The notes: generated by a model not told the origin, from the sequence alone. 64,000 nt of DNA from Enterococcus sulfureus ATCC 49903 (GCF_000407605.1 NZ_ASWO01000003.1:248001-312000), one strand, 5' to 3'. Shown: positions 30,658-40,644, counted from the stretch's first letter. Numbers and translations: made by a program.

Positions 30658-31998
30658 TTAATATAATTCTAAGTATTGCTCACGTTCCCACTCAGTAACC
30701 GCTTGTCTAAAGGATTGCCATTCGATCGTTTTTGCTTCATAGAAGTTGTTAAAAATATGACTTCCTAATGCTTCAACAATGACATCATCTTTACGTAGCG
30801 CTTTTAAGGCTGAACGTAGTGTACCAGGTAAGTCAAAGATATTTACTGCTTCACGTTCTTCTTCCGTCATCACATAGATGTTACGGTCAACTGGTGCTGG
30901 AGCTTCTAATTTATTTTCGATTCCATCTAAACCAGCTGTTAATAATGCAGCTAGTGCCAAGTATGGATTCGCACTTGGATCCACTGAACGTAATTCTAAA
31001 CGAGTAGATAGACCACGAGATTCTGGTACACGAATCAATGGTGAACGGTTGCGACCAGACCAAGCGATGTATACAGGTGCTTCAAAACCTGGAACTAAAC
31101 GTTTGTAAGAGTTAACTGTTGGGTTACAAACTGCAGTATACGCTTTGGCATGTTTCATTAAACCAGCTAAAAATTGGTAAGCTGTTTCGCTTAATTGCAT
31201 CTCGCCTTTTGGATCAAAGAAAGCATTCTCGTTGCCTTTAAATAAAGACATATTACAATGCATTCCTGATCCGTTGATTCCATATAAAGGTTTTGGCATA
31301 AATGTTGCATGTAAGCCATGTTTACGTGCAATCGTTTTTACGACCAATTTGAAGGTTTGGATATTGTCACATGCTTCGATTGCATTGGCATATTTAAAAT
31401 CGATCTCATGTTGTCCAGGAGCCACTTCATGGTGAGAAGCTTCTACTTCAAAGCCTAGATCTTCTAATTCTAATACGATATCACGGCGACAGTTTTCACC
31501 TAAGTCAGTTGGTGCAAAGTCAAAATAACCACCTTGGTCATTTAATTCAGTTGTAATATTACGGTTTTCATCTAAACGGAAAAGGAAAAATTCAGGTTCA
31601 GGTCCTAAGTTAAATGATGTAAAGCCAAGTTCTTCCATTTTAGCTAAGGCGCGTTTTAAGTTTCCACGAGGATCTCCAGCAAAAGGAGTACCATCTGGAT
31701 TGTAAATATCACAGATCAAACGAGCGACTTTGCCGTGTTCATTTTCCCATGGGAAGATCATCCAAGTATCTAGGTCAGGGCGTAAGTACATATCACTTTC
31801 TTCGATACGTACGAAACCTTCGATTGATGAACCATCAAACATCATTTTGTTGTCTAATACTTTATCTAATTGTGAAACTGGAACTTCTACATTTTTGATT
31901 GTTCCCATAATATCAGTAAACATTAAACGTAAAAAGCGTACATGTTCTTTTTTCACGATCTCTTTGATTTCTGCTGCTGTCGTATTTACTTTTGGCAT
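30658..31998 (-). CDS. glnA: Glutamine synthetase, type I
   Basis: Makes glutamine from glutamate, ammonia and ATP. 446 aa, the GSI-alpha form of Firmicutes, which lacks the adenylylation loop. Seen: [39 protein letters not shown] and the C-terminal [20 protein letters not shown] ahead of the start. Unlike the usual glnR-glnA operon, no glnR lies upstream: the next gene is a YfhO-type protein with its own terminator. A GlnR/TnrA-type box overlaps the promoter. Confidence 0.97.
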   Translation of the reverse strand: MPKVNTTAAEIKEIVKKEHVRFLRLMFTDIMGTIKNVEVPVSQLDKVLDNKMMFDGSSIEGFVRIEESDMYLRPDLDTWMIFPWENEHGKVARLICDIYNPDGTPFAGDPRGNLKRALAKMEELGFTSFNLGPEPEFFLFRLDENRNITTELNDQGGYFDFAPTDLGENCRRDIVLELEDLGFEVEASHHEVAPGQHEIDFKYANAIEACDNIQTFKLVVKTIARKHGLHATFMPKPLYGINGSGMHCNMSLFKGNENAFFDPKGEMQLSETAYQFLAGLMKHAKAYTAVCNPTVNSYKRLVPGFEAPVYIAWSGRNRSPLIRVPESRGLSTRLELRSVDPSANPYLALAALLTAGLDGIENKLEAPAPVDRNIYVMTEEEREAVNIFDLPGTLRSALKALRKDDVIVEALGSHIFNNFYEAKTIEWQSFRQAVTEWEREQYLELY

Positions 31999-32056
31999 AA
32001 TAACTTCCCATCCTTTTTCCGTAATTTTCTAATGGCTCATTTTAATCGATCTTTCA

Positions 32057-32094
32057 TGTAAAGAAATATAACATGAGAACTTTAGTCTTGTAAA
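32057..32094 (-). promoter_or_regulatory. glnA promoter with GlnR/TnrA box
   Basis: On the minus strand: -35 TTTACA (32089-32094), 18 bp, extended -10 TGT-TATATT (-10 at 32065-32070). TGTTATATTTCTTTACA (32057-32073) is a perfect match to the GlnR/TnrA consensus TGTNA-N7-TNACA and covers the -10 box, the layout expected for repression in nitrogen excess. Confidence 0.8.
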
Positions 32095-32116
32095 CTCTTT
32101 TTTTGAAAAAAGTCAT

Positions 32117-32153
32117 GAAAAAAACCGAGCGAATGAAAAAACTCGCTCGGTTT
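32117..32153 (-). terminator. Terminator of the YfhO-type gene
   Basis: AAACCGAGCGA (32122-32132) pairs with TCGCTCGGTTT (32143-32153); the T run is on the minus strand. It lies 8 bases after the stop and separates the gene from glnA. Confidence 0.9.
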
Positions 32154-32160
32154 GGCTTAT

Positions 32161-34749
32161 TTAGTGGTTTTTTTGAAGGTAACGCTGATAGAAAAAGAAA
32201 AGCAATAGACAACTGATAAAGAAGAAAATCCCCATTTTTAGTCCTGGTGGGAAATAACGTAACACAATTTTGTGTTCTCCTTTAGGGATTTTCAGACTAA
32301 TCAGTCCATCTTCAAATTCTGTCACCGCTACTTTTTTTCCATCCAATGTAGCGCTCCATCCTTTATCGTAGGGGATAGTCGTGACTAAAGTTTTTGCTTC
32401 ATCGGCAGTTACGGTTGCTTTTGCACTACGATTTCCTGTTTTAAACGCAACACCATCTGTTTTGATCTCTTCGATTGCTTGTGTATAGGCATCGGTATTT
32501 AAGGTGATCACTTTAGGTGTTTGGAAAGTCACTTGATCTGTCCCATATAAACTTAGAGTGAACGTTACAGTCTGTGTTTGGTCGTAGTAGCCTAGATCAT
32601 AATATTGTCCATTGATATTGATCTGTGTTTTTCGTTGTTTTCCGTTGACAGTAATGGATGCTGAAGAGCTCTGCAGCTGATTAAAATCAGTTGGAAATAG
32701 ACTTAAATAAGCTTGTGTATGTGCAGGGATCGTGACTTCATAAGTCAGTTCTTTGGCCACATTAGGTGTGATCTCTTTATACGTTACTTGTTCGCCAACC
32801 GTACTGATTGTCGTATTATTCGATTGAATCATTTGGATTGGCTCAAAGGCAAAGTATGTTTGGTCTAAGCCAGAAAGATAGTTCATCAGATTCGTTTGAT
32901 TTTGTAGATTATCGTTGGCAATGATTTTTGGTTCTTTACGCGTTTCAGGTATTGTAAAACCTAATGGTAGCGCGTATTCATTTTGATAGAGCGTATACGC
33001 TCCTTTTTGCGCTATTTTTTTAAAGCCGAATTTGTCAAAGCCACTCGATGCGATATTGTATTTGATTCCTGTGAAGGCATCCATTAGTAGCGTGTTATTA
33101 TTGTAGCGAATATTTAAATTAGTGCCGCGCGAGCGAAAACCTAAATCATTTAAATAGGTTGACGAATGACGATTGCGAATAGAAGAAAACATATTGATTC
33201 CAGCATAATTGTAAGCAAAGCTATCATTTGAAGAAACTGGGTCAAGATTTTCTAAACGGTAAAAGGTGTCTGATGCTTGTTTGGTCTGATCGACAAGCGA
33301 TTGGATCGAAGGTTGAGGATCGGTATACAAGCTACGTGAAGCGTAGTTCCAATCTTCCAAAATACCATGGACCATTGCATTTGCATTTAGACTGACTTCC
33401 ACACCGATCGTTAATAACAATAGAATCGACAATTGCTTACGTGAAAGTAATTTTAAAGAGGTCCCACTCATGCACACAAAATAGACGAGTAAAAAAATGA
33501 TCGTCAATGCAAATGAAGTGATCGTTAAGTATGCATGTGTTGTTTTATCAACGGCTCCATATGCAAATGTGAAGCCTAATAGTAAAAGCAAGATACTAAA
33601 TAGATAAGTAGGTAACTCATGTTTGGTCAAACGTTCCCAACCAAAACCTGCTAGTGTAATGACTAAAAATGATAACAGGTAAGCAAAACGGAATAAAAAC
33701 ATATTTGGTGCGTGCATTCCTTGCCAAAATAAATTAAACGGTTGGAAATAAAAACTAATTAAGAGTAGTAAAGCGATGGCACCGAAACTAAGTTTTTGAC
33801 GTTTAGAGATTGCTCGTGTCAAAAAGAAGAAGACCGCAAGTGTTAACGGAAACAAGCCGACATAGATAAATGGGATCGATCCATATTTTGTCGTATCATA
33901 GACACCGACCATATTTTTGATGAAGAAATCAAATACCCCGGTAGCTTCTGTTTTCCATGATGTGATTTTTGTAAATTCTTCTCCATTGGTTCTTAAATCT
34001 AAAATAGCAGGTAAAACCATGATCAATGAAGCACCACTGGCAAGCAGAGCACTTAATGTATAGGGAAGAATAGATTTCTTGCTTTGAGGCCATTCTGTAA
34101 ATAAAAGTGCCAGATAATACATTCCTGAAAAGAGCGCGACCATAAATCCCATGTAAAAATTGCTAATGAATAAACAAAGATAACTATAAAATAAAAGACG
34201 TGGTTTTTGTTGCTCGATCAGGCGATGAATCCCCCAGATGATTAATGGTAAAAATGTAAATGTATCTAACCACATGATGATTTCAGAATGGGCAATAGCA
34301 AAAGACATTAATGCATAGCAAAGCGACAAGATCAATTGATTCCAACGATTTAATTGGAACGTATGATTGGCAAATAACCAAAAACAAAGACCTGCGCTAC
34401 CGATTTTTAATAGCGTGATGACATAGAGTGCATCTGGCATGTATTGATTTGGAAAGAAAATCACAAGAGGGGTGAAAAAACCACCTAAATAATAGGAAAT
34501 CAACGATAGATAATTTAATCCTAAAGAGCCACTCCATGTGTAAAAAAGACTTTGCTTTCCTAAAAGCATATTGCGGAAACTTGCATGAAAATTCGAAAAT
34601 TGTGCAAAAGCATCACTGGCTAAGATACTGCGATCACTTCCCGGATAGATCCCGATACTTAAATAAATGAACATCATAATAACTAAAGGGAGTGCAAAAC
34701 TTGCGAGTAAATAACGCCAATTGTAGCGAAGATATGCGGTTATAGACAT
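32161..34749 (-). CDS. YfhO-family multi-pass membrane protein (GT-C type)
   Basis: 862 aa from the ATG at 34749 (MSITAYLRYNW), with GGAGG 6 bases ahead; the longer frame to 34827 includes no plausible signal and is rejected. About 12-13 hydrophobic segments in the first 500 residues, with an extracytoplasmic loop after the first (PGSDRSILASDAFAQ), then a soluble region of about 300 residues and a last membrane segment before the basic C-terminus. The family contains B. subtilis YfhO and Listeria GtlB, which glycosylate lipoteichoic acid; that role is likely but inferred. The usual flippase/GT partners are not next to it. Confidence 0.8.
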   Translation of the reverse strand: MSITAYLRYNWRYLLASFALPLVIMMFIYLSIGIYPGSDRSILASDAFAQFSNFHASFRNMLLGKQSLFYTWSGSLGLNYLSLISYYLGGFFTPLVIFFPNQYMPDALYVITLLKIGSAGLCFWLFANHTFQLNRWNQLILSLCYALMSFAIAHSEIIMWLDTFTFLPLIIWGIHRLIEQQKPRLLFYSYLCLFISNFYMGFMVALFSGMYYLALLFTEWPQSKKSILPYTLSALLASGASLIMVLPAILDLRTNGEEFTKITSWKTEATGVFDFFIKNMVGVYDTTKYGSIPFIYVGLFPLTLAVFFFLTRAISKRQKLSFGAIALLLLISFYFQPFNLFWQGMHAPNMFLFRFAYLLSFLVITLAGFGWERLTKHELPTYLFSILLLLLGFTFAYGAVDKTTHAYLTITSFALTIIFLLVYFVCMSGTSLKLLSRKQLSILLLLTIGVEVSLNANAMVHGILEDWNYASRSLYTDPQPSIQSLVDQTKQASDTFYRLENLDPVSSNDSFAYNYAGINMFSSIRNRHSSTYLNDLGFRSRGTNLNIRYNNNTLLMDAFTGIKYNIASSGFDKFGFKKIAQKGAYTLYQNEYALPLGFTIPETRKEPKIIANDNLQNQTNLMNYLSGLDQTYFAFEPIQMIQSNNTTISTVGEQVTYKEITPNVAKELTYEVTIPAHTQAYLSLFPTDFNQLQSSSASITVNGKQRKTQININGQYYDLGYYDQTQTVTFTLSLYGTDQVTFQTPKVITLNTDAYTQAIEEIKTDGVAFKTGNRSAKATVTADEAKTLVTTIPYDKGWSATLDGKKVAVTEFEDGLISLKIPKGEHKIVLRYFPPGLKMGIFFFISCLLLFFFYQRYLQKNH

Positions 34750-34828
34750 AAAAAACCTCCAATGAAAATTCGATAAGATTAGTGTACCATAAGAAGAAAA
34801 AAGGGGGGAATATGGATATTTGGACAAA

Positions 34829-34856
34829 GAAAAAAACCGTCCATAAGCGAACGGTT
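34829..34856 (-). terminator. Terminator of rpmB
   Basis: On the minus strand AACCGT (34851-34856 side) pairs with ACGGTT (34835-34840) followed by a run of T. Located 20 bases after the rpmB stop. Confidence 0.85.
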
Positions 34857-34876
34857 GTTAGTTCATGTGGATTAGA

Positions 34877-35065
34877 TTAAACGCGCTCAACTTTTCCAGA
34901 TTTCAAAGCACGAGTTGACACCCAAACTTTTTTAGGTGTTCCGTCGATCATCACGCGAACTTTTTGTAAGTTAGGTTTTACTGTGCGTTTAGTCGCATTC
35001 ATTGCGTGAGAACGGTTGTTTCCACTTTTAGTCTTACGTCCTGTAAAGTAGCAAACTTTAGCCAT
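34877..35065 (-). CDS. rpmB: 50S ribosomal protein L28
   Basis: 62 aa beginning [24 protein letters not shown] lies 9 bases ahead of the ATG at 35065. It has a single Cys, so it is the zinc-free form. Own promoter and terminator; divergent from the asp23-fakA genes, which is a common arrangement in Firmicutes. Confidence 0.97.
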   Translation of the reverse strand: MAKVCYFTGRKTKSGNNRSHAMNATKRTVKPNLQKVRVMIDGTPKKVWVSTRALKSGKVERV

Positions 35066-35124
35066 GTGTTTATTTCCTCCTTTTGCCTTGATGTGGAGCG
35101 CTATAATTCGGCTCATACCAAATG

Positions 35125-35153
35125 AATTTACCACATTTTACACTCTAATGCAA
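35125..35153 (-). promoter_or_regulatory. rpmB promoter
   Basis: Minus strand: -35 TTGCAT (35148-35153), 17 bp, extended -10 TGG-TAAATT (-10 at 35125-35130). Confidence 0.6.
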
Positions 35154-35260
35154 GAAAAAACTGAGTCTAGATTGACTTTTTTGTGAAATCGTTGTAAATT
35201 TAAGCAGTTGTTTGTTTTTGTCACAATCGGTCGAACTTGAACTTCGGGATCGTTCTTTTA

Positions 35261-35289
35261 TTTACCCTATAACTATGGTAAAATACTAT
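35261..35289 (+). promoter_or_regulatory. Promoter of asp23-family gene and fakA
   Basis: -35 TTTACC (35261-35266), 17 bp, -10 TACTAT (35284-35289), 40 bp before the start codon. An overlapping extended -10, TGG-TAAAAT (35276-35284), is an alternative. Confidence 0.55.
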
Positions 35290-35328
35290 AGTAGAAATAG
35301 GCGAAAAACCTGTTAAGGAGGCTATCTA

Positions 35329-35691
35329 ATGGCTGTTAAAATTAAAACTGCATCAGGAATTATCGAAATCTCAAATGAGGTGATCGCAACAGTTGTCGGC
35401 GGAGCTGCAACAGATGTTTTTGGGATCGTCGGTATGGCAAGCAAAAATCAAATTAAAGACAATATCAATGAAATTTTACGTAAAGAAAACTATTCACGTG
35501 GTGTAGTGGTACGCCAACAAGAAAATGGGATTGCAGTAGACGTCTACACGATCGTCAGCTATGGCACAAAAATTTCTGAAGTGTCACGCAATGTACAAGA
35601 AAAAGTGAAATATAATTTGGAAACCATGTTAGGAGTGCGTGCGAATTCGGTGAACGTATTTGTTCAAGGAGTCCGTGTGTTACCCGACTAG
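35329..35691 (+). CDS. Asp23/Gls24-family protein (YloU-like)
   Basis: 120 aa, DUF322/Asp23 family; starts MAVKIKTASGIIEISNEV and contains GGAATDVFGIVGMASKNQIKD and VNVFVQGVRVL, all family features. Members are envelope-stress or membrane-associated proteins of unclear biochemistry. The constant pairing of this short version (YloU) with the fatty-acid kinase gene (YloV/FakA) suggests a related role. TAAGGAGG upstream; 36 bases before fakA. Confidence 0.9.
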   Translation: MAVKIKTASGIIEISNEVIATVVGGAATDVFGIVGMASKNQIKDNINEILRKENYSRGVVVRQQENGIAVDVYTIVSYGTKISEVSRNVQEKVKYNLETMLGVRANSVNVFVQGVRVLPD

Positions 35692-35727
35692 TAGAGTAGT
35701 TGTCGATCTTAAGGAGGATTTAGTACA

Positions 35728-37395
35728 GTGAAAGTAACGAATATTAGCGCAGGTCAGTTCCAAGAAATGGTACAAGCCGGCGCCAATCGTCTACATGCAA
35801 ACGCAGAATATGTCAATTCATTGAATGTATTTCCCGTACCAGATGGAGATACAGGAACCAATATGAATTTATCAATGACGAGCGGAGCGAAGGCCGTTAG
35901 CGATTCTGTTTCAGAAGAAGTAGGAGAACTAGCAAAACGATTATCAAAAGGACTATTAATGGGAGCTAGAGGGAACTCTGGTGTCATTTTATCGCAATTG
36001 TTCCGTGGATTTGCAAAAGAAATCCCAACTGTTCAAACATTATCTGCTGAAGAATTAGCAAAAGCGTTTACACGTGGTGTGGAAACAGCGTATAAAGCCG
36101 TAATGAAACCAGTTGAAGGGACGATTTTAACTGTCGCACGTATTGCAGCAGAATTTGGTGAGAAAAAAGCCAAAGAAACTGATGATTGTGTTGCGGTAAT
36201 GCAAGCGGTCGTTACTGGAGCTACACGAGCACTAGAAAAAACTCCAGATTTACTTCCTGTTTTAAAAGAAGTAGGAGTTGTCGATAGCGGTGGTCAAGGC
36301 TTACTCTTTATCTATGAAGGATTTTTAGGCGCTTTGACAGGTGAATTTAAAGCAGAAGCAGTTGAAAAATCACCAGCAGTTATGGATGAGATGGTCAATG
36401 CCGAACATCATCGTAGTGTACAAGGCCATATGGCAACTGAGGACATCACGTTTGGTTATTGTACTGAGATCATGGTGAAAATCGGTGAAGGACCAACAGT
36501 TACGGATAAATTTGATTACGATACGTTCCGCGGCTATTTAAATGAATTAGGTGATTCATTATTAGTTGTAAACGATGATGAAATCATTAAAGTACACGTG
36601 CATACCGAACATCCTGGTGAGGTCATGAATTACGGGCAAAAATTTGGTTCATTGATCAAAATCAAAGTCGACAATATGCGTGTCCAACATGAAACGATTC
36701 TAGAACAAGAAGAAGCGCCACAACCAAAAGCGCCACGCACACCGTATGCCGTGATCGCGATTGCAGCAGGAGACGGTGTCAAAGAATTGTTCACTAGTCT
36801 AGGTGTACGCTATGTAATTAGCGGCGGTCAAACCATGAATCCAAGTACAGAAGATATTTTAAAAGCGATCGATGAAGTGAACGCAGATAAAGTAATTTTA
36901 TTACCAAATAATAAAAATATCTTTATGGCAGCGGATCAAGCAGCTGATGTTGCTGAACTTCCAGTAGTGGTTGTTCCAACACGCACGATTCCTCAAGGGA
37001 TGGCTGCGATGCTTGCGTTTAACGAAGCCAGTTCATTAGAAGAAAATAAAGCAGTGATGACTCAAGCTGCAGAAGATATTATCAGTGGATCTGTGACACA
37101 TGCGATTCGTGATACACAAATCGATGGCATCACGATTGCAGATGGTGACGTATTAGGGATGATCGATGGTAAAATCGTAGTATCTAATCCTGATATGTAC
37201 ACGACATGTATTGAAACGATGACTCGTATGGCCACAGATGATACAGAAATCTTAACCTTGATCATCGGTGAAGATGGTTCAATGAAAGAAGCCGAAAAAA
37301 TGGCTGAAGCGATGCAAGCGAAGTTTGCAGATGTAGAAGTTGAAATCCATGAAGGGCAACAACCGGTTTATCCGTATTTGTTTGCTGCTGAATAA
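35728..37395 (+). CDS. fakA: Fatty acid kinase catalytic subunit FakA (DAK/YloV family)
   Basis: Phosphorylates fatty acids held by FakB proteins, giving acyl-phosphate for PlsX/PlsY. 555 aa, GTG start, AAGGAGG ahead. N-terminal DhaL-type ATP/Mg domain with FPVPDGDTGTN (Asp39, Asp41) and GARGNSG near residue 80; middle domain with HVHTEHPG; C-terminal EDD-fold domain that is DegV-like (about 340-555). plsX follows two genes later, matching the pathway. No fakB in the window. Terminator after the gene. Confidence 0.93.
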   Translation: MKVTNISAGQFQEMVQAGANRLHANAEYVNSLNVFPVPDGDTGTNMNLSMTSGAKAVSDSVSEEVGELAKRLSKGLLMGARGNSGVILSQLFRGFAKEIPTVQTLSAEELAKAFTRGVETAYKAVMKPVEGTILTVARIAAEFGEKKAKETDDCVAVMQAVVTGATRALEKTPDLLPVLKEVGVVDSGGQGLLFIYEGFLGALTGEFKAEAVEKSPAVMDEMVNAEHHRSVQGHMATEDITFGYCTEIMVKIGEGPTVTDKFDYDTFRGYLNELGDSLLVVNDDEIIKVHVHTEHPGEVMNYGQKFGSLIKIKVDNMRVQHETILEQEEAPQPKAPRTPYAVIAIAAGDGVKELFTSLGVRYVISGGQTMNPSTEDILKAIDEVNADKVILLPNNKNIFMAADQAADVAELPVVVVPTRTIPQGMAAMLAFNEASSLEENKAVMTQAAEDIISGSVTHAIRDTQIDGITIADGDVLGMIDGKIVVSNPDMYTTCIETMTRMATDDTEILTLIIGEDGSMKEAEKMAEAMQAKFADVEVEIHEGQQPVYPYLFAAE

Positions 37396-37398
37396 TAC

Positions 37399-37438
37399 AA
37401 AAGCTTAGACTGGTCATAGGCTCGTCTAAGCTTTTTTG
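37399..37438 (+). terminator. Terminator after fakA
   Basis: AAAAGCTTAGAC (37399-37410) pairs with GTCTAAGCTTTT (37424-37435), then T. recG begins 15 bases later, probably reached by read-through. Confidence 0.88.
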
Positions 37439-37452
37439 TTTAGGAGGAGTAT

Positions 37453-39480
37453 ATGTTTACGCAATCAGTAACGACGCTATCGGGTGTAGGCGCAAAACGA
37501 GCAGAAACACTGGCTAGTCTAGGGATTTTTACTGTCGAAGACTTGATCACGTATTATCCATTTCGGTATGAAGACGTACAAGAACGACAACTTACAGAAA
37601 TTATGGATCAAGAAAAAGTGACATTAAAGGGCATTGTAGTGACCCCACCTGTAGTCAGCCGATTTGGCTATAAAAAAAATCGTTTGCAATTTAAAATGAA
37701 ACAAAATGATGAAGTGTTTCAAGTATCCTTTTTTAATCAAGCGTATTTAAAAGATAAAGTCGTACCCTTTGAGGAATTGGTGGTGTATGGGAAATGGGAT
37801 GCTGCACGTGCCTCATTAGCTGGAATGAAGATCTTAGGGAGTGGCCAGCAATCAGATTTTGCCCCAGTGTACCATGTCAACAAAACGATTCGTCAAAAAA
37901 CCTTACAGGACTTGATTGTAAAGGCACTTGAGTTATATGAACAACAAATTGAAGAAATTTTACCTCAATCCTTAATTGATAAATACCGTTTATTGCCTCG
38001 ATCTCAAGCAGTGCGTGCCATGCATGTACCTAAAACACATCAAGAGTATGAGCAAGCAAAGCGACGAGTGATTTTTGAAGAGTTCTTTTTATTCCAGATG
38101 AATATCCAAGGATTAAAAGCAAAAGAACGCGATGCAAAAGAAGGCCTTGCGATTCATTATGAACCAAATGAATTAAAAGCGTTTATCCAAACACTACCAT
38201 TCGAATTAACGACTGCACAAAAAAAAGTCACCAACGAAATTTGTGCAGATCTTAAAAGCCCAAAACATATGCAGCGTTTGTTGCAAGGTGATGTGGGAAG
38301 CGGAAAAACGATCGTTGCCGCGATTGCGCTTTATGCGACTAAAACAGCTGGGTTTCAAGGTGCACTTATGGTACCGACAGAAATCTTAGCACAGCAGCAT
38401 ATGGAGAGTTTAACTCATTTATTTGAACAAACATCGCTGACAGTGGCCTTATTGACCGGTTCAACTAAAACACGGGAACGTCAAGAGATTCTCGCTGGAT
38501 TAGCAAATGGTACAATCGATGTTGTTGTCGGGACACATGCTTTGATTCAAGACGACGTCGCCTTTTCTCATCTAGGATTAGTGATCACAGACGAACAGCA
38601 TCGTTTTGGTGTCAACCAACGTAAGATTTTACGTGAAAAAGGATTGAAGCCAGATGTCTTGTTTATGACGGCGACACCGATTCCAAGAACACTGGCGATT
38701 ACGGCTTATGGTGAGATGGATGTGTCGATTATTGATGAATTGCCTAAAGGACGTATTCCGATCGAGACGAGATGGATCAAACCGCCACAGTTGTCTGATG
38801 CGTTGGCATTTGCTCGAGGTGAGTTGAAAAAGGGCCATCAGATGTATGTGATTTGTCCATTGATTGAAGAATCTGAAACCTTAGATGTCAAAAATGCTCA
38901 AGCGATTTACGAAGAGTTGCAGCAAGCTTTTCCTGACTTTGCTGTAGGATTATTGCATGGGAAAATGCGACCAAGCGAAAAAGATCAAATCATGGAAGCT
39001 TTCAAAGAAAATGAAACGCAAATCTTAGTTTCGACTACCGTGATCGAAGTGGGGGTAAACATACCAAATGCTTCTGTCATGATCATTATGGATGCGGATC
39101 GTTTTGGCTTAGCGCAACTACATCAATTACGCGGACGTGTTGGACGAGGTCAAACAGCATCTTATTGTATTTTAGTGGCTCAGCCTAAAAATGATATTGG
39201 AAAAGAGCGGATGAAAATCATGACCGAGACTACGAATGGATTTATCGTCAGTGAGCGTGATTTAGCTTTACGTGGACCAGGAGAAGTATTTGGGAATCGT
39301 CAATCTGGAATACCCGAATTTATGATTGCAGATCTTGTTGAACATGCACATATACTCGAAGTTGCACAACAAGAAGCTAGTGCGATCTTTAAACAGAGCA
39401 ATTGGAACGTCTTGCCAGAATACGCCATGCTTCATGCATATTTAGTACAAAATCAACAGCAAAATGGGTCATTTGATTAA
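37453..39480 (+). CDS. recG: ATP-dependent DNA helicase RecG
   Basis: Rewinds stalled replication forks and processes recombination intermediates. 675 aa: N-terminal wedge OB domain (about 50-160), helicase domain with Walker A GDVGSGKT, Walker B DEQHRFG, motif III TATPIPRT, and motifs V-VI (VGVNIPNASVM, QLRGRVGRG), then the C-terminal motor hook. TTTAGGAGG ahead of the ATG. Its last codons overlap a palindrome resembling a FabT site for plsX. Confidence 0.97.
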   Translation: MFTQSVTTLSGVGAKRAETLASLGIFTVEDLITYYPFRYEDVQERQLTEIMDQEKVTLKGIVVTPPVVSRFGYKKNRLQFKMKQNDEVFQVSFFNQAYLKDKVVPFEELVVYGKWDAARASLAGMKILGSGQQSDFAPVYHVNKTIRQKTLQDLIVKALELYEQQIEEILPQSLIDKYRLLPRSQAVRAMHVPKTHQEYEQAKRRVIFEEFFLFQMNIQGLKAKERDAKEGLAIHYEPNELKAFIQTLPFELTTAQKKVTNEICADLKSPKHMQRLLQGDVGSGKTIVAAIALYATKTAGFQGALMVPTEILAQQHMESLTHLFEQTSLTVALLTGSTKTRERQEILAGLANGTIDVVVGTHALIQDDVAFSHLGLVITDEQHRFGVNQRKILREKGLKPDVLFMTATPIPRTLAITAYGEMDVSIIDELPKGRIPIETRWIKPPQLSDALAFARGELKKGHQMYVICPLIEESETLDVKNAQAIYEELQQAFPDFAVGLLHGKMRPSEKDQIMEAFKENETQILVSTTVIEVGVNIPNASVMIIMDADRFGLAQLHQLRGRVGRGQTASYCILVAQPKNDIGKERMKIMTETTNGFIVSERDLALRGPGEVFGNRQSGIPEFMIADLVEHAHILEVAQQEASAIFKQSNWNVLPEYAMLHAYLVQNQQQNGSFD

Positions 39481-39496
39481 TAAATTATGCTATACT
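39470..39496 (+). promoter_or_regulatory. plsX promoter region with FabT-like palindrome
   Basis: ATTTGATTAATAAATT (39471-39486) resembles the FabT operator of enterococci and streptococci (ATTTGA, short centre, TCAAAT) with two mismatches. It is directly followed by an extended -10, TGC-TATACT (39488-39496). The -35 match is poor. Confidence 0.45.
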
Positions 39497-39528
39497 AGAT
39501 AAGGTTTATAGAAAGGAGTGCGTCAGAC

Positions 39529-40578
39529 ATGAGAATTGCTGTCGATGCAATGGGTGGCGATCACGCGCCACAAGCAATCGTTGAAGGCGTAATGCTAGCG
39601 AAAAAAGATTTTCCGATGATCGAATTCCAATTATATGGTAAAGAATCGGAAATCCGTAAATATGTAACAGATGAAACCAATGTGAAGATTATTCATACTG
39701 ATGAAAAAATTTATAGCGAAGACGAACCCGTAAAAGCGATTCGTAAGAAAAAACAAGCTTCAATGGTTTTAGCTGCTCAAGCAGTAAAAGAAGGGCGAGC
39801 AGATGCCATCTTTAGTGCAGGAAATACAGGTGCGTTACTTGCTGCGGGACTATTTATCATTGGTCGGATCAAAGGCGTCGATCGTCCTGGATTGATGTCA
39901 ACGTTACCGGTGATGACAAGCGATGCTGGATTTGATATGTTAGATCTTGGTGCAAATGCTGAAAACAAGCCAGAACATTTAGTACAATATGCCATTTTAG
40001 GCTCATTTTATGCTTCTCATGTTCGTGGAATTAAAAATCCACGTATCGGTCTATTAAATAATGGAACCGAAGAAACAAAAGGAAGCGAATTGACGAAAAA
40101 AACATATGAACTATTAAAGGCTGAATCCGATCTCAATTTTATCGGAAATGTTGAAGCACGTGAATTGTTAAATGGCGTAGCAGACGTTGTTGTAACAGAC
40201 GGGTTCACGGGAAATGCAGTATTGAAAACAATCGAGGGAACAGCTTTGAATTTAATGGCTGTTTTGAAAGACTCGATTTTAGATGCGGGCCTTAAAGGTA
40301 AACTAGGGGCTTTGTTATTAAAAGATAGTTTACGTGGTTTAAAAGGCAAAATGGACTATGCCAAATATGGCGGGGCTGTCTTGTTTGGGTTAAAAGCGCC
40401 AGTAATCAAAACACATGGTGCAACTGGACCCGAAGCTGTTGCGCAAACGATTCGTCAAATCTATACGATGTTAGATAGTCATATGGTAGAAGAATTGGTT
40501 GCTCAATTTGAAGAAAAGAAAAAGCAAGAAGGCGCGTTCTCGATTAATGAGAAGCTACAAAAAAAGGTAGACAAATAA
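39529..40578 (+). CDS. plsX: Phosphate acyltransferase PlsX
   Basis: Interconverts acyl-ACP and acyl-phosphate, linking fatty acid synthesis or FakA-supplied acyl-phosphate to phospholipid synthesis. 349 aa, slightly longer than most because of a charged tail ([10 protein letters not shown]). Seen: [36 protein letters not shown] and [24 protein letters not shown] ahead. Followed after 66 bp by an ACP gene, as in the E. faecalis plsX-acpB pair. Confidence 0.96.
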   Translation: MRIAVDAMGGDHAPQAIVEGVMLAKKDFPMIEFQLYGKESEIRKYVTDETNVKIIHTDEKIYSEDEPVKAIRKKKQASMVLAAQAVKEGRADAIFSAGNTGALLAAGLFIIGRIKGVDRPGLMSTLPVMTSDAGFDMLDLGANAENKPEHLVQYAILGSFYASHVRGIKNPRIGLLNNGTEETKGSELTKKTYELLKAESDLNFIGNVEARELLNGVADVVVTDGFTGNAVLKTIEGTALNLMAVLKDSILDAGLKGKLGALLLKDSLRGLKGKMDYAKYGGAVLFGLKAPVIKTHGATGPEAVAQTIRQIYTMLDSHMVEELVAQFEEKKKQEGAFSINEKLQKKVDK

Positions 40579-40644
40579 GCTAGGAATCGTTAGAATGGGC
40601 TTAGTTATTTTACTGTCTCGTCACTAAGGTGGAGGTGAAAACAG

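Noticed and set aside
34750-34827. 26-residue N-terminal extension of the YfhO-type protein
   Set aside because: A good GGAGG site lies directly before the ATG at 34749.
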